DNA of 64,000 nucleotides, from positions 1-64,000 of the forward strand of contig NZ_MULI01000005.1 in NCBI RefSeq assembly GCF_002939385.1, written 5' to 3'. Of the stretch, positions 31,215 to 39,816 are shown piece after piece. The first letter of the stretch is position 1, and every line of letters begins with the position of its first letter. A program made the position numbers and the translations under genes. The DNA comes from Streptomyces sp. MH60. Lineage in GTDB: Bacteria; Actinomycetota; Actinomycetes; Streptomycetales; Streptomycetaceae. Under the pieces are notes generated by a model that was given only the letters and a program-made list of their open reading frames with translations, was not told the DNA's origin and made no database searches.

Positions 31215-32339
31215 ATGGCAGGAACCGACCGCGAGAAGGCCCTGGACGCCGCGCTCGCACAGATTGAACGGCAGTTCGGCAAGGGCGCCGTGATGCGCCT
31301 CGGCGAGCGACCGAACGAGCCCATCGAGGTCATCCCCACCGGGTCGACCGCACTGGACGTCGCCCTCGGCGTCGGCGGCCTGCCGCGTGGCCGTGTGGTG
31401 GAGGTGTACGGCCCGGAGTCCTCCGGTAAGACGACCCTGACGCTGCACGCGGTGGCGAACGCGCAGAAGGCAGGCGGCCAGGTCGCCTTCGTGGACGCGG
31501 AGCACGCCCTCGACCCCGAGTACGCGAAGAAGCTCGGCGTCGACATCGACAACCTGATCCTCTCCCAGCCGGACAACGGCGAGCAGGCCCTGGAGATCGT
31601 GGACATGCTGGTCCGCTCCGGCGCCCTCGACCTCATCGTCATCGACTCCGTCGCCGCGCTCGTCCCGCGCGCGGAGATCGAGGGCGAGATGGGCGACAGC
31701 CACGTCGGTCTCCAGGCCCGTCTGATGAGCCAGGCCCTGCGGAAGATCACCAGCGCGCTCAACCAGTCCAAGACCACCGCGATCTTCATCAACCAGCTCC
31801 GCGAGAAGATCGGCGTGATGTTCGGCTCTCCGGAGACCACGACCGGTGGCCGGGCGCTGAAGTTCTACGCCTCGGTGCGACTCGACATCCGCCGCATCGA
31901 GACGCTGAAGGACGGCACCGACGCGGTCGGCAACCGCACCCGCGTCAAGGTCGTCAAGAACAAGGTCGCGCCGCCCTTCAAGCAGGCCGAGTTCGACATC
32001 CTCTACGGCCAGGGCATCAGCCGCGAGGGCGGTCTGATCGACATGGGCGTGGAGAACGGCTTCGTCCGCAAGGCCGGCGCCTGGTACACGTACGAGGGCG
32101 ACCAGCTCGGCCAGGGCAAGGAGAACGCGCGCAACTTCCTGAAGGACAACCCCGACCTGGCCAACGAGATCGAGAAGAAGATCAAGGAGAAGCTGGGCGT
32201 CGGCGTGCGTCCCGAGGAGCCGGTCACCGAGCCCGGCGCGGACGCCGCCTCCGCCGCCCCGGCCGACGCCGCACCGGCGGTGCCCGCGCCCACGACCGCC
32301 AAGGCCACCAAGTCCAAGGCCGCGGCAGCCAAGAGCTGA
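31215..32339 (+). CDS. recA: Recombinase RecA
   Basis: 374 aa. ATP-dependent strand-exchange protein and co-protease for LexA. Walker [10 protein letters not shown] (about residues 66-74), Walker [13 protein letters not shown], loop L1 [14 protein letters not shown] and loop L2 [20 protein letters not shown] are all present. The C-terminal tail is Ala/Pro/Lys-rich, as in other Streptomyces RecA proteins. ATG at 31215 after GGTGGA. recX starts 3 nt after the stop, so the two are co-transcribed from a LexA-controlled promoter. Confidence 0.97.
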   Translation: MAGTDREKALDAALAQIERQFGKGAVMRLGERPNEPIEVIPTGSTALDVALGVGGLPRGRVVEVYGPESSGKTTLTLHAVANAQKAGGQVAFVDAEHALDPEYAKKLGVDIDNLILSQPDNGEQALEIVDMLVRSGALDLIVIDSVAALVPRAEIEGEMGDSHVGLQARLMSQALRKITSALNQSKTTAIFINQLREKIGVMFGSPETTTGGRALKFYASVRLDIRRIETLKDGTDAVGNRTRVKVVKNKVAPPFKQAEFDILYGQGISREGGLIDMGVENGFVRKAGAWYTYEGDQLGQGKENARNFLKDNPDLANEIEKKIKEKLGVGVRPEEPVTEPGADAASAAPADAAPAVPAPTTAKATKSKAAAAKS

Positions 32340-32342
32340 CCC

Positions 32343-33125
32343 GTGACCCGACGAACCGACTGGGCCGAGTACACGAGCGGCTCCGCCGGGCCGGGCGACG
32401 ACGCGTACGGGGCGGCTGCGGCCTCGTACGAGACGGACCCCTCCGCCGTGGGTCCCCCCGAGGACGGCACGGCGCGCCACGGTGACGGAGAGGCGCGCCG
32501 CGGCGGGGGGCGGGGCCGCGGAGCGGGCGGCGCGCGCGGGCGCGGCAGGCGCGAGCGGGCGGAGCCGTCCGCCGAGGACGGAGGTGCCACTTCCTCGTCG
32601 AGGGCCGAGAAGGGGGAGCCTCCGCGGGACCCGGTCGAGCAGGCACGGGCGATCTGCCTGCGCCTGCTCACCGGGACCCCGCGCACCCGCAGGCAACTGG
32701 CCGACGCCCTGCGCAAGCGGGAGATCCCGGACGAGGCCGCGGAAGACGTGCTGTCCAGGTTCGAGGAGGTCGGCCTCATCAACGACGGGGCCTTCGCGGA
32801 GGCCTGGGTGGAGTCACGGCACCACGGCCGCGGGCTGGCCAGGCGCGCCCTCGCCAGAGAGCTGCGCACCAAGGGCGTCGACGCCACGCTCATCGACGCG
32901 GCGGTGTCCCGCCTGGACACCGAGCAGGAGGAGGAGACCGCGCGCGACCTGGTCGCCCGCAAGCTGCGCGCCACCCGGGGCCTGGACCGCGACAAGAGGC
33001 TGCGCCGCCTCGCGGGCATGCTGGCCCGCAAGGGCTACCCCGAGGGCATGGCCCTGCGGGTGGTCCGCCAGGCGCTGGAGGAGGAGGGCGAGGACACGGA
33101 GTACCTCGGCGACGAGGGGTTCTGA
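32343..33125 (+). CDS. recX: RecX, modulator of RecA
   Basis: 260 aa. The C-terminal 170 residues show the three-helix RecX repeats ([64 protein letters not shown]). RecX caps RecA filaments and limits recombinase activity. The first 90 residues are a Gly/Arg/Glu-rich extension not found in most RecX proteins, common in Streptomyces. GTG start 3 nt after recA, so translation is coupled. Confidence 0.93.
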   Translation: MTRRTDWAEYTSGSAGPGDDAYGAAAASYETDPSAVGPPEDGTARHGDGEARRGGGRGRGAGGARGRGRRERAEPSAEDGGATSSSRAEKGEPPRDPVEQARAICLRLLTGTPRTRRQLADALRKREIPDEAAEDVLSRFEEVGLINDGAFAEAWVESRHHGRGLARRALARELRTKGVDATLIDAAVSRLDTEQEEETARDLVARKLRATRGLDRDKRLRRLAGMLARKGYPEGMALRVVRQALEEEGEDTEYLGDEGF

Positions 33126-33244
33126 GCCGGTGCCCGGCCCGAGGGCACTCGGGGACCGGCCCGGCAGGCGGGCAGGCGGACGAGGACCGCGCGAAATCAC
33201 CGCCGACCAGGCCTTCGACGTGGCCGGGGCTGACCGTCGCGATC

Positions 33245-33511
33245 GTGACGGTCCATGGCACCGAAGAGATCCTCGTCGCGCTGAAGGACGGGCGCCTCTC
33301 CGCGACGTCCAGGCCCGGCGCCCCGCCCCGCGTGACGTTCGTCATCCCGGGTCCTGACACGGCCCCCGTGGACCGCCCCGCCGACTACTGGGACCGGGTG
33401 GCGGCCACCGGCAGGCCCGCCGCGCGCCAGGCCTGGAAGCCGCCGATCAGGTCGGTGGCCCGGTGCAGACCCAGACGGTGCAGCGACTCCGCCGCCAGAC
33501 TGGAGGCGTAG
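33245..33511 (+). other. Coding-like fragment of unknown origin after recX
   Basis: A GTG frame whose first 50 codons (TVHGTEEILVALKDGRLSAT, then VTFVIPGPDTAP and DYWDRVAATG) have third-position G/C above 90 percent, like real genes here. The rest of the frame runs antisense through the rhodanese gene and becomes Arg/Ser-rich. No ribosome site is visible. It could be a small gene overlapping its convergent neighbour, or the 5' remnant of a gene cut by a past rearrangement. I recognise no family. Confidence 0.3.
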
Positions 33512-33786
33512 CCCTCGTCGCACACCACGACCACCCGCACGTCGTGGTCCACCGCCTCGGGGAGGCGGTGGCTGCCCTGCGGGTCCAGACGCCATTCCAG
33601 TTCGTTGCGCTCGACCACCAGGGCGCCCGGAATCACACCGTCCCGCTCACGCAGAGCGGCGTACCGGATGTCGACCAGCAGCGCCGTGCCTGCCTCGGCC
33701 GCGTCGTACGCCTCCTCCGGTGCGGTCCGCCGGTATCCGGCGCGTACGCGCTCCAGCAGGGCGTCGATGCCCGTGGGCCCGCTCAC
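33385..33786 (-). CDS. Rhodanese-like sulfurtransferase
   Basis: A 133-aa single rhodanese domain. LLVDIRYAALRERDGVIPGAL is the CH2A-type motif, VVVVCDEGYASSLAA carries the catalytic Cys, and IGGFQAWRAAGLPV closes the fold. It moves sulfane sulfur between thiol acceptors. The GTG start overlaps the stop of the cysteine dioxygenase (GTGA), so both are made from one message and probably act together in cysteine sulfur oxidation. Confidence 0.9.
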   Translation of the reverse strand: MSGPTGIDALLERVRAGYRRTAPEEAYDAAEAGTALLVDIRYAALRERDGVIPGALVVERNELEWRLDPQGSHRLPEAVDHDVRVVVVCDEGYASSLAAESLHRLGLHRATDLIGGFQAWRAAGLPVAATRSQ

Positions 33787-34325
33787 TGCCAGTCCTGCGG
33801 GCGCTCGACCTGCTCCAGGCGCAGGGTCTGCCCGCTGCGGCTGTAGCGGCGGATCTGCGGCAGGGGCGGGTAGTAGGCGTGCACGGAGACGGCGTGGCGG
33901 TCGGTCGACTCGTTGAGGACCTCGTGCACGTGGTGCCGGCCGAACGCGCGCCCCTTGCCGACGGTCAGCCGGCGCTCCCGGTCCACACCGTCGCTGAGTT
34001 CGAGGGTCTTCCAGCCGTCGGTGGGCAGACGGGCGGCGAGCGCGTTCTCCTTGAGTTCGCCCGCGGCCGTGACGAAGGCGCCCACGGAGTCGGCGTGGTC
34101 GTGCCAGCCGGTGCCCGTACCGGGCGGCCAGCCGATCAGCCAGGCCTCGCTGCCGCCCGGGCCGGCCAGCCGCACCCAGGTGCGGCCCTCGGGGTCGAGC
34201 GGCAGCGAGGCGATCAGTTCGGCGTCGGCCGCGGCACGCCGTACGAAGTCGAGGAGCTCGGCCTGCGTCGGGGCGGCCGTGGAAGCAGGGGCGGCGGAGG
34301 CCGCAGAAAGGGAGGGGAGGGACAC
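33783..34325 (-). CDS. Cysteine dioxygenase (cupin)
   Basis: 180 aa. Type I cysteine dioxygenase family: iron ligands in the cupin motif GWHDHADSVGAF (HxH) and the later His in FGRHHVHEVLNES. It oxidises cysteine to cysteine sulfinate. The GTG at 34325 has AGGACGG about 7 nt upstream; the upstream in-frame extension overlaps a leader ORF and hairpin and is not favoured. It is followed by a coupled rhodanese. The 5' region holds a short ORF ending in three cysteines, which suggests cysteine-responsive control. Confidence 0.88.
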   Translation of the reverse strand: MSLPSLSAASAAPASTAAPTQAELLDFVRRAAADAELIASLPLDPEGRTWVRLAGPGGSEAWLIGWPPGTGTGWHDHADSVGAFVTAAGELKENALAARLPTDGWKTLELSDGVDRERRLTVGKGRAFGRHHVHEVLNESTDRHAVSVHAYYPPLPQIRRYSRSGQTLRLEQVERPQDWQ

Positions 34326-34353
34326 GGGTACCGTCCTGGGAGTTCGCGAGGGA

Positions 34354-34387
34354 GCGCGCGGCGGCACGTCCGAGCGGCGGCGCGCGC
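34354..34387 (-). promoter_or_regulatory. Hairpin between the leader ORF and cysteine dioxygenase
   Basis: A 7-bp GCGCGCG/CGCGCGC stem with a roughly 20-nt loop that can fold further (CGG/CCG). It lies between the leader ORF stop (34408) and the ribosome site of cysteine dioxygenase. It is a candidate attenuator element, but the structure is only moderate by eye. Confidence 0.35.
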
Positions 34388-34407
34388 GAAGAAGAGGGAA
34401 GGCGAAT

Positions 34408-34479
34408 TCAGCAGGACGGACGACACACGCAGCCCGCATAGCGGACGAGGTCCATATGGACCCTCCGCCACAGGCGCAC
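34408..34479 (-). CDS. Short cysteine-containing leader peptide upstream of cysteine dioxygenase
   Basis: A 23-residue ORF: its core RVHMDLVRYAGCVC is followed by RPSC and a stop. It resembles the small putative leader peptides with an R-H-[VM]-D-L core and C-terminal cysteines that precede sulfur-metabolism genes in Streptomyces. Three of the last seven residues are Cys, so ribosome progress would report cysteinyl-tRNA supply. Two GTG starts are possible (34479 or 34494), without a clear ribosome site. An overlapping ATG frame also starts with Cys codons (MCACGGGS). It lies 82 nt before the dioxygenase GTG. Confidence 0.7.
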   Translation of the reverse strand: MRLWRRVHMDLVRYAGCVCRPSC

Positions 34480-34629
34480 ATGGGTGTCGGTCACGATCCG
34501 GAGTAGACCATGACGGTGCCGGCCGGTCAACTCAGCGTCACCATGCGGACAGTGCACGTCCCGCCCCCGGCGACCGGGGGCGGGAGAGGAGGGACCGGCG
34601 GCGGTCGGCCGGGCGGCGCGGCGGCCCGC

Positions 34630-36252
34630 TCAACGCGACCCGGCCGCCGCTCCCGCCCCCTCCTCGGCCTCGTTCGCCGCCCCTGCCGTCGCCCCGCCCA
34701 GCGCGCTCTCCGCGGCCGCGTAGAGGTCGGCCGGGCGTACCCCGTTCAGCGCCGTGACCAGGTGGCCGTCGGGCCGCACCAGCAGCACGGTGTGCGCCGC
34801 GGCACCGGGATAGCTCTCGGTGACCAGCAGCTCGGCACGGTGGGGCAGCGCCGTCACCGCGGCCGCCAGCCTGGGCATGATCCCGGCCGTCACCCAGTGC
34901 TTGCGCTCCCACACCCCGGTACCCGGCGCGATCAGCACCACCAGCAGCGCCCCGCGCCCCAGCCGGTCGCGCAGCCGTACGAAGGTGCCGTCCTCCGCCG
35001 TGACCCGCACATCGGTGACGGGCGTCCCGGGCGGTGTGCCCACGGGCACCTCACCGGCGAGGTTCTCGGGCGCGAGGGGCGAGTCGGCGTACGTCCCCGG
35101 CGCGCCCAGCGTCCCGCGCCCGAGGTGACCGTCCGTCAGCAGCGCGTCGTTGCCGCGGGCCGCGCCGGGGACGTAGGAACGCAGTCCGCCGCCGCCGCGC
35201 AGCAGCGGGAGCACTTGGTCGGCGGCGCGCAGCCGCGCGGAGATCGCGGACCGCCGCTCCTCCTGGTAGCTGTCCAGCAGCGCCTCGCGCGGCCCGTGGT
35301 GCCAGGCCAGGGCCAGTTTCCAGGCGAGGTTGTCGGCGTCGAGCAGCCCCTCCTCGAGGCCCTGCGTACCCAGCGCGCCCAGCAGGTGCGCCGCGTCCCC
35401 GGCGAGCAGCACGCGGCCTGCCCGCCAGCGGCGGGCGAGGCGGTGGTGGACCGTGTGGACGCCGGTGTCGAGGAGCTCGTACGCCGGGGTCGAGCCCTCG
35501 GCCCATCCGGTGAGGGTCTCGCGGACCCGGTTCACGAGCAGTTCGGGCGTGACCAGGTCCTTGCCGGGCGGCAGCAGCCAGTCCAGGCGCCACACGCTGT
35601 CCGGCAGCGGGCGGCCGACCACCTCACCGGCCCACGGACCGGTCGTCCGCCACGGCGGCATGCGGTGGAGCAGCGCCTCGTCGGACCACGGGAGTTCGGT
35701 GCGCAGTGCGGCGACGGCGTATCGTTCCACCGCCGTACGGCCGGGGAAGCGGATGTCCTGGAGCTTGCGGACGGTGGAGCGGGGGCCGTCGCAGCCGACC
35801 AGGTAACTGCCGCGCCACCAGGTACCGGCCGGGCCGCGGGTGTGGGCCGTGACGCCGGACTTCTCCTGCTCGATGCCGTCCAGCCGGCTGTCCACGGCGA
35901 TCCTGACCAGCCGCTCACGCGTGAGCGCCGTGCGCAGGGCGCCGGTCAGCTCGTGCTGGGCGATGTGCAGGGGCGCCGGATCGGCGTCGCCGAACACGAC
36001 CTCGCGCGTCACCTGCTTGCGCCGCACCGACCGCCATCCGGCCCAACGCGAACCCAGCCCCGTCAGCGGTGTGCCGGTCAGCCGCTCGACGAGCGCGACG
36101 GCCTCCTCGCGCAGCACGACGGTGCGCGCGGGGCGCGGTTCGTCCTTGCCCGGCCCCTCGTCGAGGACGACACAGGGCACCTCCTGCCGCGCCAGCGCCA
36201 GGGCGAGCGTGAGCCCGACGGGCCCCGCTCCGGTGATGATCACCGGGTCCAC
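34630..36252 (-). CDS. FAD-dependent aromatic-type monooxygenase
   Basis: 540 aa. A class A flavoprotein monooxygenase of the PheA/TfdB hydroxylase type. The N-terminal dinucleotide fold reads IITGAGPVGLTLALALARQ. The DG motif is in LVGCDGPRSTVRK, and the GD motif with FAD ribityl binding is in RVLLAGDAAHLLGALGTQGL. A C-terminal thioredoxin-like domain follows. The substrate is unknown. The GTG at 36252 is chosen just before the Rossmann fold. An ATG at 36342 would add 30 residues. It stands alone between the sulfur operon and gluABCD. Confidence 0.85.
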   Translation of the reverse strand: MDPVIITGAGPVGLTLALALARQEVPCVVLDEGPGKDEPRPARTVVLREEAVALVERLTGTPLTGLGSRWAGWRSVRRKQVTREVVFGDADPAPLHIAQHELTGALRTALTRERLVRIAVDSRLDGIEQEKSGVTAHTRGPAGTWWRGSYLVGCDGPRSTVRKLQDIRFPGRTAVERYAVAALRTELPWSDEALLHRMPPWRTTGPWAGEVVGRPLPDSVWRLDWLLPPGKDLVTPELLVNRVRETLTGWAEGSTPAYELLDTGVHTVHHRLARRWRAGRVLLAGDAAHLLGALGTQGLEEGLLDADNLAWKLALAWHHGPREALLDSYQEERRSAISARLRAADQVLPLLRGGGGLRSYVPGAARGNDALLTDGHLGRGTLGAPGTYADSPLAPENLAGEVPVGTPPGTPVTDVRVTAEDGTFVRLRDRLGRGALLVVLIAPGTGVWERKHWVTAGIMPRLAAAVTALPHRAELLVTESYPGAAAHTVLLVRPDGHLVTALNGVRPADLYAAAESALGGATAGAANEAEEGAGAAAGSR

Positions 36253-36366
36253 GGTGCGGCGCCCCCTGCCCGTGGCGGTGTCCCGGGGGACGTGGGTGAA
36301 CAGGACATTGGAGCAGGGTGCACGGTCACAGAACGTATGCAACCTATTGCCGCTGCTTGCGTCAAG

Positions 36367-36404
36367 CGACGGAGGCCGTGGCGATCATGCCACGGCCTCC
36401 GTCG
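36367..36404 (-). terminator. Terminator downstream of gluD
   Basis: A perfect 16-bp stem (CGACGGAGGCCGTGGC and its complement) with loop GATCAT, 33 nt after the gluD stop on the minus strand. No T run, typical of Streptomyces. Confidence 0.8.
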
Positions 36405-36437
36405 ATGGTCATACGAGATGACCGTGTGTCAGATGTG

Positions 36438-37325
36438 CTAGATCTTGCCGACCGCTCCGGCGTCGGCGGTCTCGACGTCGTCCGCACGGAGCACCGCACC
36501 GGTCGACTTCTTCCCCCGCCGCAGCCGGCGCTCCAGCCAGCTCGCGAAGCTCGTGAGGGCGAAGTTGAGCGCGATGTAGATCACGGCGACCACGGTGTAG
36601 CTGGCGATCACGTTGGCGCCGTAGTAGCCGCTCATCGTGTTGGCCGACGCGAGCAGTTCGGGGAAGGTGAGGATGGCGCCGCCGAGCGCGGTGTCCTTGA
36701 GGATCACGACGAGCTGGCTGACGATGGCCGGCAGCATGGCCGTGACCGCCTGCGGCAGCAGGATCAGCCGCATGACCTGGCCCTTGCGCAGCCCGATCGC
36801 CATCGCGCCCTCCGCCTGCCCCCTGGGGAGGGCCAGGATGCCGGACCGGACGATCTCGGCGAGGACGGAGGCGTTGTACAGCACCAGGCCGGTGACGACG
36901 GCGTAGAGCGGGCGGTCGTCCGAGCTGACGTTCGTGTACTCCGCGAACAGCGCGAGACCGAAGATCATCAGGACCAGCACGGGGATGGACCGGAAGAACT
37001 CGACCACGACCGCGGCCGGTACCCGGACCCACTTGTGGTCGGAGAGCCGGGCGATGCCCAGTGCCGCGCCGAGCGGCAGGGCGATGACCACCGCGAGGAC
37101 CGCGGCCTTCAGGGTGTTCTGCAGACCCGGCCAGATGTACGTCGACCACGCCTCGGTACCGGTGAAGAAGGGCTTCCACAGCGCCCACTCCAGCTGGCCC
37201 TTGTCGTTGAGGGTGCTGAACACCCACCACAGCACGGCGGCGAGGGCGACCAGGAAGACGACCGTGAAGAGGATGTTCCGACGCTTGGCGCGGGGGCCCT
37301 GGGCGTCGTAGAGGATCGAGCTCAT
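36438..37325 (-). CDS. gluD: Glutamate ABC transporter permease GluD
   Basis: 295 aa with five to six membrane helices. It belongs to the HisM-type amino acid permease family and carries the EAA loop (LPRGQAEGAMAIGLRKGQVMRLILLPQA) that contacts the ATPase. The long N-terminal helix (ILFTVVFLVALAAVLWWVFS) and C-terminal tail are usual for GluD. The ATG overlaps the gluC stop by ATGA. It pairs with GluC to form the heterodimeric channel for glutamate uptake energised by GluA. Confidence 0.92.
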   Translation of the reverse strand: MSSILYDAQGPRAKRRNILFTVVFLVALAAVLWWVFSTLNDKGQLEWALWKPFFTGTEAWSTYIWPGLQNTLKAAVLAVVIALPLGAALGIARLSDHKWVRVPAAVVVEFFRSIPVLVLMIFGLALFAEYTNVSSDDRPLYAVVTGLVLYNASVLAEIVRSGILALPRGQAEGAMAIGLRKGQVMRLILLPQAVTAMLPAIVSQLVVILKDTALGGAILTFPELLASANTMSGYYGANVIASYTVVAVIYIALNFALTSFASWLERRLRRGKKSTGAVLRADDVETADAGAVGKI

Positions 37326-37990
37326 CGCTTCACCGCAACCTTCTTGCCCACCCAGCCGAGGATCAGGCCGGTCGGCAGCGTCAACACCACGAACACGAGA
37401 GCGATGACCGCGGAGATGAGCAGCAGCTGAGCCTCGTTCTCGATCATCTCCTTCATCAGCAGCGCCGTTTCCGCCACACCGATGGCGGCGGCGACCGTGG
37501 TGTTCTTGATCAGCGCGATCAGCACGTTCGCCAGCGGAACGACGGACGAGCGGAACGCCTGCGGGAGAACCACCAGCCGGAGCACCTGGCTGAAGCTCAG
37601 GCCGAGGGCCCGGGCCGCCTCCGCCTGGCCGACCGGCACCGTGTTGATGCCGGAGCGCAGCGCCTCACACACGAACGACGACGTGTAGAGGATCAGGCCC
37701 AGGACGGCGAGCCGGAAGTTGATCGTCTCGAAGTCGTTCCCCCCGCCGAGGGTGACCCCCAACGTCTGGTTCAGTCCCAGCGACGCGAACAGAATGATCA
37801 CGGTCAGCGGGATGTTCCGCACGATGTTCACGTACGCGGTTCCGAAAGCGCGCATCAACGGAACCGGGCCGACCCGCATGGCGGCCAGCATGGTGCCCCA
37901 GATCAGGGAGCCGATGGCCGAGAGCACAGCAAGCTGCACTGTCGTCCAGACGGCACCCGCCAGGTCGTAATCCTGAAGAAAGTCGAACAC
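37322..37990 (-). CDS. gluC: Glutamate ABC transporter permease GluC
   Basis: 222 aa with about five membrane helices and an EAA loop (VPVGQAEAARALGLSFSQVLRLVVLPQAF). The N-terminal sequence, then VNIVRNIPLTVIILFASLGL, is typical of the HisQ/GluC permease group. GTG start with GGGAG upstream. A strong stem-loop separates it from gluB, which may lower expression of the permeases relative to the binding protein. Confidence 0.92.
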   Translation of the reverse strand: MFDFLQDYDLAGAVWTTVQLAVLSAIGSLIWGTMLAAMRVGPVPLMRAFGTAYVNIVRNIPLTVIILFASLGLNQTLGVTLGGGNDFETINFRLAVLGLILYTSSFVCEALRSGINTVPVGQAEAARALGLSFSQVLRLVVLPQAFRSSVVPLANVLIALIKNTTVAAAIGVAETALLMKEMIENEAQLLLISAVIALVFVVLTLPTGLILGWVGKKVAVKR

Positions 37991-38027
37991 GATCTCCCGC
38001 GCTTCCGCGTGTAGGGATGCCCGCCCC

Positions 38028-38059
38028 GGTGCGCCGCCCCTGCCGTGGGGCGGCGCACC
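38028..38059 (-). terminator. Intra-operon stem-loop between gluB and gluC
   Basis: A perfect 13-bp stem GGTGCGCCGCCCC / GGGGCGGCGCACC with a 6-nt loop, in the 84-nt gap between the gluB stop and the gluC start. It is likely a partial terminator or mRNA-stabilising element that raises binding-protein message. Confidence 0.72.
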
Positions 38060-38074
38060 TCGTCAGGCCCGGCC

Positions 38075-38914
38075 TCAGCTCTTGATGTCGCCGATCTTCG
38101 GCGCCGGCTCGTTCTTGTAGTTGGCCGGGCCGAAGTTGTCCTTGACGGCCTTGTCCCACGTCTTGTCCGCGACCATCTCCTCAAGGGCCTTGTTGATCTT
38201 GTCCTTGAGGTCGCTGCCCTTCTTGACGCCGATGCCGTAGTTCTCGTTCGTCAGCTTGAAGCCGCCGAGCTTGAACTTGCCCTTGAACTGCGCCTGGGAG
38301 GCGTAACCGGCGAGGATCGAGTCGTCCGTGGTCAGCGCGTCGATGGCACCGTTCTGCAGGCCGGGCAGGCAGGCCGAGTACGTCGGGTACGGCTGCAGCT
38401 GCGCCTTGGGGGCCAGCTTGTCCTTGACGTTCTGGGCCGAGGTCGAACCGGTGACCGAGCAGAGCTTCGCGTTGTTCAGGTCCTCCGGCGACTTGATCTT
38501 GTCGTCGTCGGCACGGAGCAGCACGTCCTGGTGGGCGAGCAGGTAGGGGCCGGCGAAGTCGACCTTCTCCTGGCGCTGCGGGGTGATCGAGTAGGTGGCG
38601 GCGATGAAGTCGACGTCACCGCGCTGCAGCATGGTCTCGCGGTCGGCGCTCTTCGACTCCTTCCACTCGATCTGGTCCTCGGTGTAGCCGAGCTTCTTCG
38701 CGACGTACGTGGCGACGTCCACGTCGAAGCCCGCGTAGCCGTCCGGGGTCTTCTGGCCGAGGCCGGGCTGGTCGAACTTGATGCCGATGGTGATCTTCTT
38801 GCCGTCGCCACCACCGGACGAGCCGCTGTCCTTGTCGTCGCCGCCGCACGCGGTGGCGGTCAGGGCGAGGGCGAGCACGGCGGCCGAGGCGGCGGAGACC
38901 TTGCGAAGCTTCAT
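38075..38914 (-). CDS. gluB: Glutamate-binding lipoprotein GluB
   Basis: 279 aa. A lipoprotein signal peptide (KLRKVSAASAAVLALALTAT, then AC) places Cys near residue 26 as the lipidated residue, followed by an Asp/Ser/Gly linker. The rest is a family 3 solute-binding fold (ITIGIKFDQPGLGQKTPDGY; GFDVDVATYVAKKLG; VDFIAATYSITPQR). It captures glutamate for the GluCD channel. ATG at 38914 is chosen because AAAGGA lies about 9 nt upstream; the ATG at 38923 would be too close to that site. Confidence 0.93.
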   Translation of the reverse strand: MKLRKVSAASAAVLALALTATACGGDDKDSGSSGGGDGKKITIGIKFDQPGLGQKTPDGYAGFDVDVATYVAKKLGYTEDQIEWKESKSADRETMLQRGDVDFIAATYSITPQRQEKVDFAGPYLLAHQDVLLRADDDKIKSPEDLNNAKLCSVTGSTSAQNVKDKLAPKAQLQPYPTYSACLPGLQNGAIDALTTDDSILAGYASQAQFKGKFKLGGFKLTNENYGIGVKKGSDLKDKINKALEEMVADKTWDKAVKDNFGPANYKNEPAPKIGDIKS

Positions 38915-38945
38915 GGTGAACATCCTTTGGCTGTGATCGAGCTGC

Positions 38946-38977
38946 GATCGGACGATCAGAGGATCAGGCGATCAGAT
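38946..38977. repeat. Short GATC-containing direct repeats between gluA and gluB
   Basis: GATC occurs at 38935, 38946, 38954, 38962 and 38970. The last three are in an 8-bp direct repeat of the form [CG]GATCAG[AG]. This lies in the 125-bp gluA-gluB spacer, just upstream of the gluB ribosome site on the minus strand. Function unknown. Confidence 0.6.
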
Positions 38978-39039
38978 GCGGCCGCCGGGAGCGGGCCGCC
39001 GGTGCGGTCGGCGCGGGGCGCCGGAGCCGCTCCGAAGTC

Positions 39040-39816
39040 TCAGTGGTGCAGGATCTTCGACAGGAAGTCCTTGGCACGGTCGCTGCGCGGATTGCTGAAG
39101 AACTGGTCCGGCGTCGCCTCTTCGACGATGCGGCCGTCCGCCATGAACACGACGCGGTTGGCGGCCGAGCGGGCGAAGCCCATCTCGTGCGTGACCACGA
39201 TCATGGTCATCCCGTCCTCGGCGAGCTGCTTCATGACCTCCAGGACCTCGTTGATCATCTCGGGGTCGAGGGCCGACGTCGGCTCGTCGAAGAGCATGAC
39301 CTTCGGGTCCATGGCCAGCGCCCGCGCGATGGCGACGCGCTGCTGCTGACCACCGGAGAGCTGCGCGGGGTACTTGTCCGCCTGGGCGCCCACGCCGACC
39401 CGGTCGAGCAGGGCGCGGGCCTTCTCCTCGGCCTTCTTGGCGTCGACCTTGCGGACCTTGACCTGGCCCAGCGTCACGTTCTCGAGCACCGTCTTGTGCG
39501 CGAAGAGGTTGAACGACTGGAAGACCATGCCGACGTCGGCCCGCAGCCTGGCCAGCTCCTTGCCCTCGGCCGGCAGCGGCTTGCCGTCGATCGTGATCGA
39601 CCCGTCGTCGATGGTCTCCAGACGGTTGATGGTGCGGCACAGGGTGGACTTACCGGACCCCGAGGGTCCGATGACCACGACGACCTCGCCGCGGTGGATC
39701 GTCAGGTCGATGTCCTGGAGTACGTGCAACGCGCCGAAGTGCTTGTTGACACTCTTCAGGACGACCAGTTCGCCGGTCCCAGCCTTGTCTTCCTTGGCCA
39801 CCGATACTTCGGTCAT
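39040..39816 (-). CDS. gluA: Glutamate ABC transporter ATP-binding protein GluA
   Basis: 258 aa. An ABC ATPase of the polar amino acid uptake class: Walker [11 protein letters not shown]-loop VFQSFNLF, signature LSGGQQQR, Walker [13 protein letters not shown], and the switch His in [11 protein letters not shown] at 39816. The first gene of the gluABCD operon, transcribed from the 301-bp region shared with gluR. In S. coelicolor this operon takes up glutamate and is controlled by GluR-GluK. Confidence 0.94.
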   Translation of the reverse strand: MTEVSVAKEDKAGTGELVVLKSVNKHFGALHVLQDIDLTIHRGEVVVVIGPSGSGKSTLCRTINRLETIDDGSITIDGKPLPAEGKELARLRADVGMVFQSFNLFAHKTVLENVTLGQVKVRKVDAKKAEEKARALLDRVGVGAQADKYPAQLSGGQQQRVAIARALAMDPKVMLFDEPTSALDPEMINEVLEVMKQLAEDGMTMIVVTHEMGFARSAANRVVFMADGRIVEEATPDQFFSNPRSDRAKDFLSKILHH

